Of a stretch of DNA of 64,000 nt, positions 53,117-61,832 are shown piece by piece. Made by a program: the position numbers and the translations under genes. The first letter of the stretch is position 1. Each line of letters begins with the position of its first letter. The DNA comes from Paenibacillus arenilitoris (lineage in GTDB: Bacteria; Bacillota; Bacilli; Paenibacillales; Paenibacillaceae), in the NCBI RefSeq assembly GCF_014705655.1, contig NZ_JACXIY010000003.1, positions 1-64,000 on the forward strand, read 5' to 3'. The notes under the pieces were generated by a model that was not told the DNA's origin, did not search any database, and worked only from the letters and a program-made list of their open reading frames with translations.

Positions 53117-53353
53117 CCGACGCATCCTCCTTTTCGCATTTAAGCCGTTCCTATAATGGAAATCGGGCAGTATAACGACTGCTTTTCAAAAAAATAACGA
53201 GCTAACCTGTATTTGATCCAGCCTGACCGGCTGCAATCGTCTCATTTGATGCCTTCTGGCTTTTTTTACTGGATGAAATCCAATATAGACCCCACTACTA
53301 CACATTCCCCGCAACGACGGCCATTGCCATCACAACCTTCTGCCGGCCGGCGC
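53117..53353 (-). other. Longest internal gap of the structural operon (237 bp)
   Basis: Other gaps in this operon are about 110 bp or less. This one holds AT-rich stretches, a TTGAAA word and TATACT/TATAGG boxes on the minus strand without a convincing spacing, and a small GCAGT/ACTGC inverted repeat. An internal promoter for the giant protein and baseplate genes is possible but not shown. Confidence 0.35.
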
Positions 53354-53815
53354 TTACGCCTCAAACTCGCCGTACAAGCCGTTGTGCACGATCTCGATCG
53401 TCTCCACCGCCACGTCGCTCGTGCTTGCGTTCAGCTGCGGCCCCGTCCATTTGACCGGATACGCGTCGTAAAAATTCCAGCGCCCGAACTCCGTTCCGTC
53501 CGCGGATTGCAGCACGATCGCCCCGGTCTTGCGTTCGATCGTTCCGTCAATCGTGCTCTCGTACCAATTCCAAAGCGCGGGCGATTTCGTCATCCCTTTG
53601 CGAAGCACGAGGTTCGGAAACCGTACGCCCTTCGGCAGCTTATGCACGTAGCCGTTGACGCCGCCTTCGCGGTATTCCTCGATTTCCGTCTCCGCCTCGA
53701 GTCCCGACACCTCGGAGAAGCCCGCCACGAAGATGTCGTCAAGCTCCACCCAGAACTTGAACGTCGTGGCCACGTCGTGAAAGCGACCTTGCTCTCTTCC
53801 CCTCATAACGGCCAT
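53354..53815 (-). CDS. Tail tube protein 2 (gp19-like)
   Basis: The 153-residue protein has the inner-tube fold of the T4 gp19 family: FKFWVELDDIFVAGFSEVSG, then EYREGGVNGYVHKLPKGVRF, and a C-terminal VAVETIEIVHNGLYG. It resembles Afp5, the tube paralogue that meets the baseplate hub, because it is encoded away from the sheath and next to the hub genes. A second ATG three codons in is equally possible as start. Confidence 0.9.
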   Translation of the reverse strand: MAVMRGREQGRFHDVATTFKFWVELDDIFVAGFSEVSGLEAETEIEEYREGGVNGYVHKLPKGVRFPNLVLRKGMTKSPALWNWYESTIDGTIERKTGAIVLQSADGTEFGRWNFYDAYPVKWTGPQLNASTSDVAVETIEIVHNGLYGEFEA

Positions 53816-53827
53816 AGCCCTTCCCCG

Positions 53828-54082
53828 TCACCTCTTCCCGAATACGTCGAAAATGTTTTTCTTGCCTTCCGTTTCGTCGTTCAATTTGCGGTTGATTTTG
53901 GAAATCTCGTCACACCAGCGCCTGCGCTCCGCATGCTCCATGTTCATGATGTCGTCGTGCGACCAGTGAAAATAATACGCGACGAAGCCTACCTCCTCGT
54001 ACAGCCGGTCGGCCGGGTAACCTAGGAGTGGGCCTCCGTTAAGGACAAAAAATCGACGGCCACCTCGAAGTCGTGGTCGCAT
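53828..54082 (-). CDS. DUF6760-like small protein, -1 frame of a tail-chaperone pair
   Basis: The conserved part is GYPADRLYEEVGFVAYYFHW, then MEHAERRRWCDEISKINRKL, about 55 residues that recur in Afp-type clusters at this place. The frame overlaps the preceding chaperone gene by 61 bp. The nearest ATG (54082) lies 20 codons before the conserved part and has no SD. AACGGAGG lies just before the domain but is followed by no ATG, GTG or TTG. This frame is -1 relative to the upstream gene and is joined to it by a slippery heptamer, so the product may be made as a frameshift fusion. Free initiation remains possible. Confidence 0.6.
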   Translation of the reverse strand: MRPRLRGGRRFFVLNGGPLLGYPADRLYEEVGFVAYYFHWSHDDIMNMEHAERRRWCDEISKINRKLNDETEGKKNIFDVFGKR

Positions 54083-54402
54083 TTCGGACAGGCGGCGAGC
54101 ACCTTCGGCGCTTCCAAATCGTTGATTTGGCGATACAGGTTTTGCAAATAGGCCAGATCGGCCGTGAACAGCTTCTCGATCAGCTTCGTGTCGATGTGCT
54201 TGACGTCGCCGAGCCTGGTGATGACTCTCGCCATCAAAATAACGGTCAAATAACTCGGATTGGACTGGACGCGAGGGTCCTTCATCGGCAAAATCTCGTC
54301 CGCCGCGGTAGCGAGCCGCATGACGCCATGGCGGTGGAGATTGCCCTGGTCGTCGACGTATCCGCGCGGCAGCTCGAATTCGTATTCGGTTTGAAACGCC
54401 AT
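54022..54402 (-). CDS. Tail assembly chaperone-like protein (gpE/gpG-type, zero frame)
   Basis: The 126-residue protein opens with EYEFELPRGYVDDQGNLHRH and carries a helical core (LTVILMARVITRLGDVKHID, LQNLYRQINDLEAP). A CPKC pair lies near residue 107. It resembles phage tail assembly chaperones of the TAC type in size, position and pattern. T TTT TTG at 54052-54046 lies in its reading frame nine codons before the stop, and a -1-frame ORF continues through the stop, as in gpG/gpGT of lambda and gpE/gpE' of P2. It lies between the first tube and the second tube. Confidence 0.7.
   Translation of the reverse strand: MAFQTEYEFELPRGYVDDQGNLHRHGVMRLATAADEILPMKDPRVQSNPSYLTVILMARVITRLGDVKHIDTKLIEKLFTADLAYLQNLYRQINDLEAPKVLAACPKCDHDFEVAVDFLSLTEAHS
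54046..54052 (-). promoter_or_regulatory. Candidate -1 ribosomal frameshift site T TTT TTG
   Basis: Zero-frame codons read GAT TTT TTG TCC, giving the canonical X XXY YYZ heptamer. A -1 slip would read TTT TTT GTC CTT AAC GGA GGC and lead into the DUF6760-like frame, giving a fusion of about 190 residues. No strong SD lies about ten bases upstream as in dnaX; a downstream stem was not established. Confidence 0.55.
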
Positions 54403-54512
54403 CGCTTCATCTCTCCCTGTCGGTTATTGAAGCGTAAAAACAAGAGAGGAGCAAACGAATAACCGCTTGCCGCCATCCCTTGTTTCGCTTCTGCCTGCCT
54501 CTAATTGCCGTG

Positions 54513-54947
54513 CTACGCCGTGCGCGTCAACCCTTCGTGCGCGAACTCGACGAGCTCCAGCGCCACCTCGTTGCCGGTACCGTTAAAGGTTGGCGCGGTA
54601 TATTTCACCGGCCACGCTTCAATGACCTGCCATGTCGCGACGTCGCCGCCTTCTTCGTCGAGGGCGATGATCGTAATCGTCTTGCGCTCGACCGTGCCCT
54701 CCGCGCATTCCTGAAGCCATTCGTACAGCTCCATCGACTCCGTCGTGCCCCATTTCAGCGTAATGTTGCCGTATTTGATCAAGCCCGGGAGCTTGCGCGG
54801 CGTAATCAGCTCGTTGCCCTCGCGGTATTCCACGACGTCGAAGGTCGCTTCGAAGCCGGATACCTCGCTGAAGCCAGCCTGCTCCAGCCCTTCTATTTCA
54901 ACACGAAACCTAAAATTGCGGTATGGATCAATACGATCTCCTGGCAT
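54513..54947 (-). CDS. Tail tube protein 1 (gp19-like)
   Basis: The 144-residue protein is a major inner-tube subunit: FRFRVEIEGLEQAGFSEVSG, then EYREGNELITPRKLPGLIKY, and the C-terminal ALELVEFAHEGL. It lies directly behind the sheath gene, like Afp1 relative to the sheath genes, and is the likely bulk tube protein. Confidence 0.93.
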   Translation of the reverse strand: MPGDRIDPYRNFRFRVEIEGLEQAGFSEVSGFEATFDVVEYREGNELITPRKLPGLIKYGNITLKWGTTESMELYEWLQECAEGTVERKTITIIALDEEGGDVATWQVIEAWPVKYTAPTFNGTGNEVALELVEFAHEGLTRTA

Positions 54948-54985
54948 GTGAATCCCCTTCCGTTATTCGTTATGGAAGCCAATGA

Positions 54986-56698
54986 TTATTCCGAACCTGT
55001 TTTTTGCGTGATGCGGAACACGACGAACTCGGCCGGCTTCACCGGCGCCACGCCGATCACGCAGATCAGGCGTCCGTTGTCGATGTCGTCCTGGGTCATC
55101 GTCGAACGGCCGATATCGATATAGAACGCTTCGGACGGGCTCGTTCCCGCCAAGGCGCCGTCGCGCCATACGCGCGTCAGGAAGGCGTCGATCGTCCGTT
55201 GGACGCGGGCCCACAGCTGCTCCGTGTTCGGTTCGAATACGACCCAGTTCGAGCCGTTCTTGATCGAGCCCTCGAGGAAGATGAACAGACGGCGCACGTT
55301 AATGTATTTCCAGAGCGAGTTGGAGGAACAGGTGCGCGCTCCCCAGACGCGGATGCCTTGGCCGGTAAACGCGCGGATCAGGTTGACGCCCGCCGGATTC
55401 AGAATGTCCTGCTCGCCGTTGTTATACTGCACGTCGAGCCCGACGACGCCTCGAAGCGTCTCGTTGGCAGGGGCTTTCTGCACGCCGCGCGTCGTATCCG
55501 AGCGGGAGTAGATGCCCGCGATCGTGCCGGACGGCGGAATGAAAATGTTCCGCTTGTCGAGCGGATCGAATACTTGCAGCCAAGGATTGTACAGCGCGCA
55601 ATAGCTCGAATCGAACAGGTCGCGGTGCGCGAGCACGTCTTGCACCTTCGTCGCTTCGCGAGGGAGATCGAGAATCGCGAAGCGGCTGCCGAGGTTCTCG
55701 CAGTGCGCGACGAGCGAGAGCTGCACGTTCGGGTCCGTTACGCCGGGAATGGCCATGATGCTGACGACGTCGTTGTCGATGAACGACTGGATGCCGGTAC
55801 GCTTGCCCGGTCCGAAGTCTTCCCCGATGAAGTCGCCCGCGGACAGGCTTTCCTTCGTGCCGTCGCTGCCGCCGGACAGCAAAATTTCGAACGGGCCTTC
55901 GCCTTCGCCGGCGATTTGCGCGAACGGCGCGACGATGCCTTCGCCTGCGCCCGCGACGCGAACGTCCACGAGGGCGGACCGGCCGGCCAGCTTTTCCACG
56001 TAGTTCGGCGCTTCCGGATTAAGCGAAGCCTTCTCGTACGTTTCCGATTCGGTGCCGTAAACGACGCTGAGCGTAAATTCCGCGGTGCTGAGCGATTTGG
56101 CCGGGACAAGCGCCGTGTCGACCACGTCGCCGCTAAGCGGCTCCGCCAGTTCGATGACTTGATCGTGAACGGACACGACGCGGTTGTATTGCTTGTCCGC
56201 GCCGTCCACGAAGACGACGATGTCGCCGGGATAGAAGCCCGAAGCGTTCTTCACGCGGTAGCGGTTGCCCTCCCCCGCTTCATGGATCGGGGTTTTCGCT
56301 TTGCTTGCCGGAACGGCGACGACGCGGATTTGGTTGCCCCATGCGCCCGGATTTTTGGCTTGGACGGACAGAACGGACGCTTCCTCCGATTCATTGGAAG
56401 CCGTCTTCGCGTCCGATGGCGCTACGCGCATGACATAGCAGCGCGAGCCTCCGTTCGTGAAAAACTGGTTGACCGCGTAAGCAAGATAGCGGTACGAGCC
56501 GAAAGCGTTCTCGGACAAATAATTGCCGAAGACGCGACCGAAATCCGCCGGGCTCGTAACGAGCTGCGGCAAGCCCTCGACCGGTCCGCGGGAAGCGAGC
56601 CCGATGAAGCCGGCCGTGCTGGTGCTTACCCCTTCGAGTGGTTTGGCGCCGCTCTCGAATTCTTCCACGTAGACGCCTGGCGATAAATACTCAGCCAT
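54986..56698 (-). CDS. Contractile tail sheath protein
   Basis: The 570-residue sheath subunit has the typical start YLSPGVYVEEFESGAKPLEG and STAGFIGLASRGP, a surface domain (about 120-330), and the conserved C-terminal interlocking domain. That domain reads GIRVWGARTCSSNSLWKYIN, RRLFIFLEGSI, AEFVVFRITQKTG. Sheath subunits extend around the tube and contract to drive it out. Only one sheath gene is present, whereas Afp and PVC carry three paralogues. Confidence 0.96.
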   Translation of the reverse strand: MAEYLSPGVYVEEFESGAKPLEGVSTSTAGFIGLASRGPVEGLPQLVTSPADFGRVFGNYLSENAFGSYRYLAYAVNQFFTNGGSRCYVMRVAPSDAKTASNESEEASVLSVQAKNPGAWGNQIRVVAVPASKAKTPIHEAGEGNRYRVKNASGFYPGDIVVFVDGADKQYNRVVSVHDQVIELAEPLSGDVVDTALVPAKSLSTAEFTLSVVYGTESETYEKASLNPEAPNYVEKLAGRSALVDVRVAGAGEGIVAPFAQIAGEGEGPFEILLSGGSDGTKESLSAGDFIGEDFGPGKRTGIQSFIDNDVVSIMAIPGVTDPNVQLSLVAHCENLGSRFAILDLPREATKVQDVLAHRDLFDSSYCALYNPWLQVFDPLDKRNIFIPPSGTIAGIYSRSDTTRGVQKAPANETLRGVVGLDVQYNNGEQDILNPAGVNLIRAFTGQGIRVWGARTCSSNSLWKYINVRRLFIFLEGSIKNGSNWVVFEPNTEQLWARVQRTIDAFLTRVWRDGALAGTSPSEAFYIDIGRSTMTQDDIDNGRLICVIGVAPVKPAEFVVFRITQKTGSE

Positions 56699-56797
56699 GT
56701 GTGATCTCCTCTCTGGAACTATTTATGTATTAGGCGGCGCCGGGCTTGTATGCAGCGGTGCCGGCCGTAAGACCGAAATGCGAACGCTCCGGCCGCC

Positions 56798-57598
56798 CTA
56801 CTTCTCCCGGTGAAGGGTTACGGGCGGCGCGGCCGCAACCTGACCCGCTTTCGCCGCGAGCGAAGCGCTGACGGCGGCTTTCCCGCTCGTTGCGGACGCT
56901 TTCACCGTAAAGCTTGGCGGAAGCGTACCCCGCAGCGGCAGCAGGACGGTGCCGTTCGGCGCGCTGACCGTGCGGACCGCCGGCAGCAGCACCGCTCCTC
57001 TGCGATAGCTTTCCTTGACCGGCTGCCGAAAGCGGAGCCCGCCGCCCGGCAGCGTCTCGGCGACGCGAACGAGCTCCTCCTTGCCTTGTCCACGAAGCAG
57101 CAGGCTTTCTCCCGCTACGGTCTTCCCCTGCAGCAGGCCGATCGAAGCGGACCATGCGCCCGCCTCCAGCGTCTCCTGCGCAAGCCGGCCGCGGGCGGCA
57201 GAATCGTCGTCGATGTAAGCGTCGACCGGCGCACCCGGAAGCGGCCTTCCGTCTTCGCCGCATAGGAGAAAAGTAACGCCCGTCGCCGAAGGCGGATACG
57301 CGTAGCCGGGACCCGGCATGAGCGGCACCGTTACGAGCGGGCTTAGCGGATCGAGCTCCGAGGTCACGATCGTCTCCCAGTATGGCAGGAAGAACGGGGA
57401 CGCGACCTCGAGCGCGTAGCTCCCCGGGGGCAAGTCAAGAAACAGGTAGGTGCCGTCCGGCTTCCGGATCGGCTTCTTCTGTACGCCCTGAAGGGAAACG
57501 CTTAATGCGGACGGCGCCGGAAGGCGCCTGGTCCATACGTCGACGGGAGAAACGACGAGCGAGCAGCGGGTTACGCTAACCGAACGTTGCCGCGTCAC
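56798..57598 (-). CDS. Injection-system-associated protein of unknown function
   Basis: The 266-residue protein contains a carboxypeptidase-regulatory/prealbumin-like beta module (about 20-95; PDGTYLFLDLPPGSYALEVA) and a second beta-rich part (about 105-215). An Ala-rich tail follows. The start is GTG, 2 bp after the terminator-protein stop. It sits between the DUF4255 and sheath genes. Such beta modules occur in surface-exposed decoration proteins, but I do not recognise an orthologue. Confidence 0.6.
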   Translation of the reverse strand: MTRQRSVSVTRCSLVVSPVDVWTRRLPAPSALSVSLQGVQKKPIRKPDGTYLFLDLPPGSYALEVASPFFLPYWETIVTSELDPLSPLVTVPLMPGPGYAYPPSATGVTFLLCGEDGRPLPGAPVDAYIDDDSAARGRLAQETLEAGAWSASIGLLQGKTVAGESLLLRGQGKEELVRVAETLPGGGLRFRQPVKESYRRGAVLLPAVRTVSAPNGTVLLPLRGTLPPSFTVKASATSGKAAVSASLAAKAGQVAAAPPVTLHREK

Positions 57599-57600
57599 GG

Positions 57601-58179
57601 TCAGCCACCGTCCTTGTCTTCAAGCACGATATGGCGCTCGACGACGCGGGCGACCGGTTTGACTCTCGTCGAATCGAGCATGACGGGACCGACGACGTAG
57701 ACGACGGACAGCTTGTACGGCGTATCGCCGAACTGCCACAGCTTCATGAGCTCCTCGCCCTCCATGCCGACCAGCGACATCCGGATCGGATCGCCTCCCT
57801 CGGCAAGCGCGCCCTCGAGGTAAGGGCTGCGAAGCACGGCGTTGTCGTACATGACCTGCATCGCTCGGCCCAGTATCCGGTGCTCGTCGAGCGCCCTGGT
57901 CAGCCGGTCCGCGCTGGAATGGGCCGTCATTAGGAAATAGAAGTCAAGGGCCTGCGGAGGGAATTGCAGCACGCCCCCGCGGTCCACCATTCCGGTCCGC
58001 CGCGCCTCCCCGTTCTCCTTCACGTTGAACAGGAACAGGGAGAGCGCGAGATCCCCTGCATCCCGGGGAGACGCCATTCCGATCAGGTCGGGGCGAGGGA
58101 CGGGATCCGGCGTCAGATGGTCCCGCAGCAGCCGAAGCAGGCTGGCTTCCAAATCCGCTATGACCGTATATCCTGCCAT
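57601..58179 (-). CDS. DUF4255 protein, putative tail terminator (Afp16/Pvc16-like)
   Basis: The 192-residue protein belongs to DUF4255: ADLEASLLRLLRDHLTPDPV, LALSLFLFNVKENGEAR, a QALDFYFLMTAHS stretch, and MKLWQFGDTPYKLSVVYVVG. In Afp and PVC this family caps the end of sheath and tube. GGGAGGG precedes the ATG. It is the first gene of the long structural operon, right behind its promoter. Confidence 0.9.
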   Translation of the reverse strand: MAGYTVIADLEASLLRLLRDHLTPDPVPRPDLIGMASPRDAGDLALSLFLFNVKENGEARRTGMVDRGGVLQFPPQALDFYFLMTAHSSADRLTRALDEHRILGRAMQVMYDNAVLRSPYLEGALAEGGDPIRMSLVGMEGEELMKLWQFGDTPYKLSVVYVVGPVMLDSTRVKPVARVVERHIVLEDKDGG

Positions 58180-58232
58180 CAGCCTACCACCCTCCCAATG
58201 CTAGATTTCCAACTCTTTCATGTCCAAAATCT

Positions 58233-58261
58233 ATTATAGCTTCTCTATTACTAATTGACTA
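58233..58261 (-). promoter_or_regulatory. Promoter of the main structural operon
   Basis: On the minus strand TAGTCA (58261-58256) and a perfect TATAAT (58238-58233) are spaced by 17 bp, about 55 bp upstream of the DUF4255 start. The surrounding 80 bp are strikingly AT-rich for this genome. The TACTAT-N4-ATAGTA palindrome of the PAAR-like promoter is not present here. Confidence 0.65.
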
Positions 58262-58305
58262 TGCAAAATTGCTCAATTTTTGTCAATTTCGCTCGTTTTA
58301 TTAGA

Positions 58306-58345
58306 AAAATGAAAAAGGCCCGCTCTTTGTCCCAAGAACGGGCTT
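58306..58345 (-). terminator. Terminator behind the AAA+ ATPase gene
   Basis: On the minus strand AAGCCCG and CGGGCCTT pair around a 16-nt loop and are followed by TTTTTCATTTTTC. It separates the regulatory/ATPase unit from the structural operon. Confidence 0.7.
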
Positions 58346-58356
58346 GTCCGGTATGC

Positions 58357-60561
58357 TCAAACGTACGGCTCGAACGCTTCCTTTACGACGATTTTCCCCA
58401 TTTTGTGCAGCTCCTGCCGGGCGGCGCGAATCATATGCCGCATCCCGATCGCGGCCTGCTCCGAGGCGGCCATGTAGGCGGCCGACAGAACGATATTTTT
58501 AATATGGCCGCCCGACGCGTCGATGCGCGCCGCCAGGAAAGCGAGATCCAAATCCTCGTCCAGCGGCGCTTCCTTCGGCAGCAGCGAGCGGAAGATCAGC
58601 TCGCGCTGAGCCGCGTCCGGGAACGGGAATTTGACGACGACCTGCATCCTGCGCAGGAACGCTTCATCCATGTTCTGGAGCAGGTTCGTCGCGAGAATCG
58701 ACACGCCGTCGAACGTCTCGATGCGCTGCAGCAAATATGCGGCTTCCATGTTGGCGAACCGGTCGTTCGAATCCTTTATCTCCGTCCGCTTGCCGAACAG
58801 CGAGTCGCCCTCGTCGAAGAACAGGACGGCGCCGCTGTTCTCCGCTTCCGCGAACAGCTCGCGCAAGTTTTTTTCGGTTTCGCCGATGTACTTGCTCACA
58901 ACCCGCGACAGGTCGATGCGGTACAGCTCCAGGCCCAGCTCCCCGGCCACGACCTCCGCCGCCATCGTCTTCCCGGTCCCCGGAGGCCCCGCGAACAGCA
59001 TGCTGAGGCCGCGCCCGTAGGGCAGCTTGCGGCCGAAGCCCCACCGGTGCAAGACCGTCTCGTTATGCTTGTGCCGGCTGCAGGCGTCCTTCAGCAGCTC
59101 GAGCGGCTCGTCCGGCAGCACCAGATCCGGCCACCGCCTGACGAGCGTCTGCTTCACGGCAAGCTCGTTCAGACGGTGCTGCACCTGCGCGCGCGAAGCG
59201 GCCGCGTAATCGTCGGCAGACGGTTCCGCGCGGCCGCTCCAATCCGCCAGGCGCTCGGCATGCAGGCACATGCCCGCGATCTGTCCGGCCGTGAAGGCGT
59301 ATTTGTCCGCCAGCAGCCGCAGCATGCCGTCGCCGGTCCGCTCGCCCGCGTACCGCCGCCAGAGCCGCAGACGGGTCGAGGCGTCCGGCACGGCAAGCGG
59401 CTGGTGGATCGGGGCGGCTCCGGGCGGCAGCGGCAGCTGCGAAGCGCGGCGCTCCTGCCGGGCAAGCCAGAGCGCCATCGGATAGCGGTGCGCAACCGCG
59501 TAACGGCCGACGGCGGCGCGAATCGCCGCGAGCCGCGCAGCCCAGTCATCCTGCAGCGCGGCTTCCCCCGCCCCTTCGTCGAAGCCGAGAATGGCGCCAG
59601 TCATCACCGCCTCCCGCTCGATTCGCCGCAGCTGCTCCGCGAGCTGCTCGGCATCCCGCGCGAGCTTGTCCGCCTCGACGAGCAGCAGCGGCTGGCCGGC
59701 GCCTTCCGCCAAATGGCGGGCGTGCAGCTTCTTGCCGGCGCCAGCTGGCCCGCTTAGATGGACGAACGGCAGCGGCTTGGATGCGGGATGTCCGCCGTTC
59801 TTCGCGGGACGCGACCGCTCCGCCTGCGCCGCCTGCCGCAGCCGTTCCTGCAGCTGCTCGTCGAACAAGAGCGCCGGGGCCGGAGCCGCGGCGCCATAGC
59901 TCGCGGCAAGCCCCGTCAGCCGCGCGTCGAGCGGCTCCGTGTCGAGCAGGAACGAGACGATGCGCGGATCGAGCCGCAGCGGCTGCTTCAGCGAGCTGCG
60001 CTCGTATGATGCGGCGGCTTTATCGACTCGGAACGCGAATCTGGCGAGCTTGGATTGTCCAGCCAGCAGCCGGCGGGCGGCTCCATCGTCCTCGCCCGGA
60101 TCGCCGAGCAGCCGCAGCGCCATCCAGACGGTCGGCGTCCGAAGCGTCACGTCGTCGTTCAAGTAACCGAACCAGCCCTCGAAGCGGGGATCGAGCTCGG
60201 CGGCCAGGCACAGCAGCACGCAGCGCTTCTCCCATGCCGTGAGCTGAAGGCTCCACGACAAATAAGCGAAGGGGAGATAGATCCCTTCGCTTAGGCTGGC
60301 GTTAACCGCCCGCTCGATCGCGGCTTCGGCCTCCAGCCGCTCCTGCCGGTACAGGGCGAGCGCGTCGGCTTCCCCGCGCCCGTCCGGCTCCTGCAGCGAC
60401 CGCTCGATGTCGGCCGCATTGACGACGAGCCCCCGCATGGACGGCGGCGTCTGCCCGTCGATCTCCCTGCTTTCGAATTCGGCGAGGAGCAGCCGGACGC
60501 CGCGTTCCGCAAGCGCGAGCCCGTCAAGCAAATGTTCTAATCCGGTTTCGTATTTCCGCAT
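58357..60561 (-). CDS. AAA+ ATPase of the injection system (Afp15-like)
   Basis: The 734-residue protein has two AAA-like modules. The first (about 265-480) has a Walker A-like GPAGAGKK. The second (about 500-720) is canonical, with GPPGTGKT at about 525, Walker B AVLFFDEGDSLFGKRTE, sensor SILATNLLQNMDEAFLRRMQ and an Arg finger. Nearly every Afp/eCIS cluster encodes such an ATPase, which is thought to act in assembly. A longer start is open eight codons upstream. The ATG at 60561 has AAGGGG seven bases away. It is the last gene of the unit with the phosphatase and partner-switching genes. Confidence 0.9.
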   Translation of the reverse strand: MRKYETGLEHLLDGLALAERGVRLLLAEFESREIDGQTPPSMRGLVVNAADIERSLQEPDGRGEADALALYRQERLEAEAAIERAVNASLSEGIYLPFAYLSWSLQLTAWEKRCVLLCLAAELDPRFEGWFGYLNDDVTLRTPTVWMALRLLGDPGEDDGAARRLLAGQSKLARFAFRVDKAAASYERSSLKQPLRLDPRIVSFLLDTEPLDARLTGLAASYGAAAPAPALLFDEQLQERLRQAAQAERSRPAKNGGHPASKPLPFVHLSGPAGAGKKLHARHLAEGAGQPLLLVEADKLARDAEQLAEQLRRIEREAVMTGAILGFDEGAGEAALQDDWAARLAAIRAAVGRYAVAHRYPMALWLARQERRASQLPLPPGAAPIHQPLAVPDASTRLRLWRRYAGERTGDGMLRLLADKYAFTAGQIAGMCLHAERLADWSGRAEPSADDYAAASRAQVQHRLNELAVKQTLVRRWPDLVLPDEPLELLKDACSRHKHNETVLHRWGFGRKLPYGRGLSMLFAGPPGTGKTMAAEVVAGELGLELYRIDLSRVVSKYIGETEKNLRELFAEAENSGAVLFFDEGDSLFGKRTEIKDSNDRFANMEAAYLLQRIETFDGVSILATNLLQNMDEAFLRRMQVVVKFPFPDAAQRELIFRSLLPKEAPLDEDLDLAFLAARIDASGGHIKNIVLSAAYMAASEQAAIGMRHMIRAARQELHKMGKIVVKEAFEPYV

Positions 60562-60592
60562 ATTGGTTCCCCTTGTTTCAGGCATCGCGCGT

Positions 60593-61795
60593 CTAACGGC
60601 GCATGAGGCATAGGACCGCGATGTCGTCGGATTGAGGCGCCCCGTCCGCGAACATGAAGACGTCCATCAGCAGCGCGTCGATGATTTCGGCGCTGGAGTA
60701 GCCGGATGTCTGCGAGAGGAACGACTGCAGCCGATTCGCCGAATACTGTTCCTGGACGGCGTTCTCCGCCTCGGTAATGCCGTCCGTATACAAGACGATG
60801 CGGTCCCCCTTCGCAAGGACGATCGTCTGGTCTTTATACCTAAACTCGGGGAAGGAGCCGAGCGGAATCCCCTTCGGGAGCTTGACGGGCAGCACCTCGC
60901 CGTCCGCCTTCACGACGTACGGCGTACAGTGGCCGCCGTCGCTGAGCGCGACTTCCCCGGTAGATATCTTCAGCACGCCGCATACGATCGTGGCGAACAG
61001 CTGCGCGTTGTCGGTGCACAGCTCGTCGTTCACCTTCCCCAGCAATTCGCCCGGCGACAGCTCCGCGTTCATCTTCCCTTTGATGAGCGACAGCGTCATC
61101 GCCATGAACAGCGCAGCCGGTATTCCTTTGTCGGACACGTCGCCGAGCGTGAAGAACAGATGGTCTTCGTCGATTTTGAAGAAGTTGTAGAAATCGCCTC
61201 CGACCTCCTTCGCCGACCGGAGCAGCGCGCATACGTCGAACGGCTCGTTCGCCGAAGGCATGATCGTCGGCAGGAAGCTGAGCTGGATGCTTCCGGCGAT
61301 CTGCAGCTCGCTCTCGAGCCTCTCCTTCTGCGCGGTCGCGAGCTGCAGCTCGTTCACCGATTCCTCGAGCGCTTCGTACAGCCTGGCGTTGTCAAGCGCA
61401 AGCGCGAGCGGCTCGGCGAACTTCGCCAGCAGCTCGCGGTCCGCCTCGCTGAACGGCGCCCCGCCGCTCTTCGAAGACGCCTGCAGCACGCCGAGCTTGC
61501 GCCCCCTCGCCGTCATCGGCACCGAGACGACGTCCCCGCTCCCGGCGCCCCGCGAATCCCGCTCCGTCACTTCCGCCAGCCCTACCGCCGCTTCCTCGGC
61601 GAATATGAGTTTCCTGGCCGCGTCGCTTACCGCATTCAGAAGTTCCGGCTTATAAAGAGAGGCGTGCATCTCCGTGCTGAGATCGAACAGCATCTCCGCC
61701 CGTTTCAGCCTGGCGGCCAGACGCCGGTTCCGGACGAACAGGAAGGCCGCCGCGCAGAGGCCCGCGGCGCCGATTAACAATAATAATTCCGACAA
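60593..61795 (-). CDS. GAF-PP2C (SpoIIE/RsbU-type) phosphatase
   Basis: The 400-residue protein has an N-terminal membrane helix (3-20), a GAF domain (about 35-150), a short coiled coil (about 148-175), and a PPM/SpoIIE phosphatase domain. The metal motifs are intact: VGGDFYNFF, LGDVSDKGIPAALFMA, YTDGITEA and QSDDIAVL. Such enzymes dephosphorylate STAS anti-anti-sigma proteins. The start is TTG with AAAGGCGG upstream. It follows the STAS and kinase genes on the same strand, making a complete partner-switching set next to the injection-system ATPase. Confidence 0.92.
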   Translation of the reverse strand: MSELLLLIGAAGLCAAAFLFVRNRRLAARLKRAEMLFDLSTEMHASLYKPELLNAVSDAARKLIFAEEAAVGLAEVTERDSRGAGSGDVVSVPMTARGRKLGVLQASSKSGGAPFSEADRELLAKFAEPLALALDNARLYEALEESVNELQLATAQKERLESELQIAGSIQLSFLPTIMPSANEPFDVCALLRSAKEVGGDFYNFFKIDEDHLFFTLGDVSDKGIPAALFMAMTLSLIKGKMNAELSPGELLGKVNDELCTDNAQLFATIVCGVLKISTGEVALSDGGHCTPYVVKADGEVLPVKLPKGIPLGSFPEFRYKDQTIVLAKGDRIVLYTDGITEAENAVQEQYSANRLQSFLSQTSGYSSAEIIDALLMDVFMFADGAPQSDDIAVLCLMRR

Positions 61796-61832
61796 GAACG
61801 GTACCGCCTTTCTGGCTTCGGATTGTTCGTCA

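Noticed and set aside
58239..58262. Third copy of the TACTAT-N4-ATAGTA palindrome at the structural promoter
   Set aside because: ATAGT and TAGTA words occur, but they are not arranged as the inverted repeat seen at 33660 and 33774.
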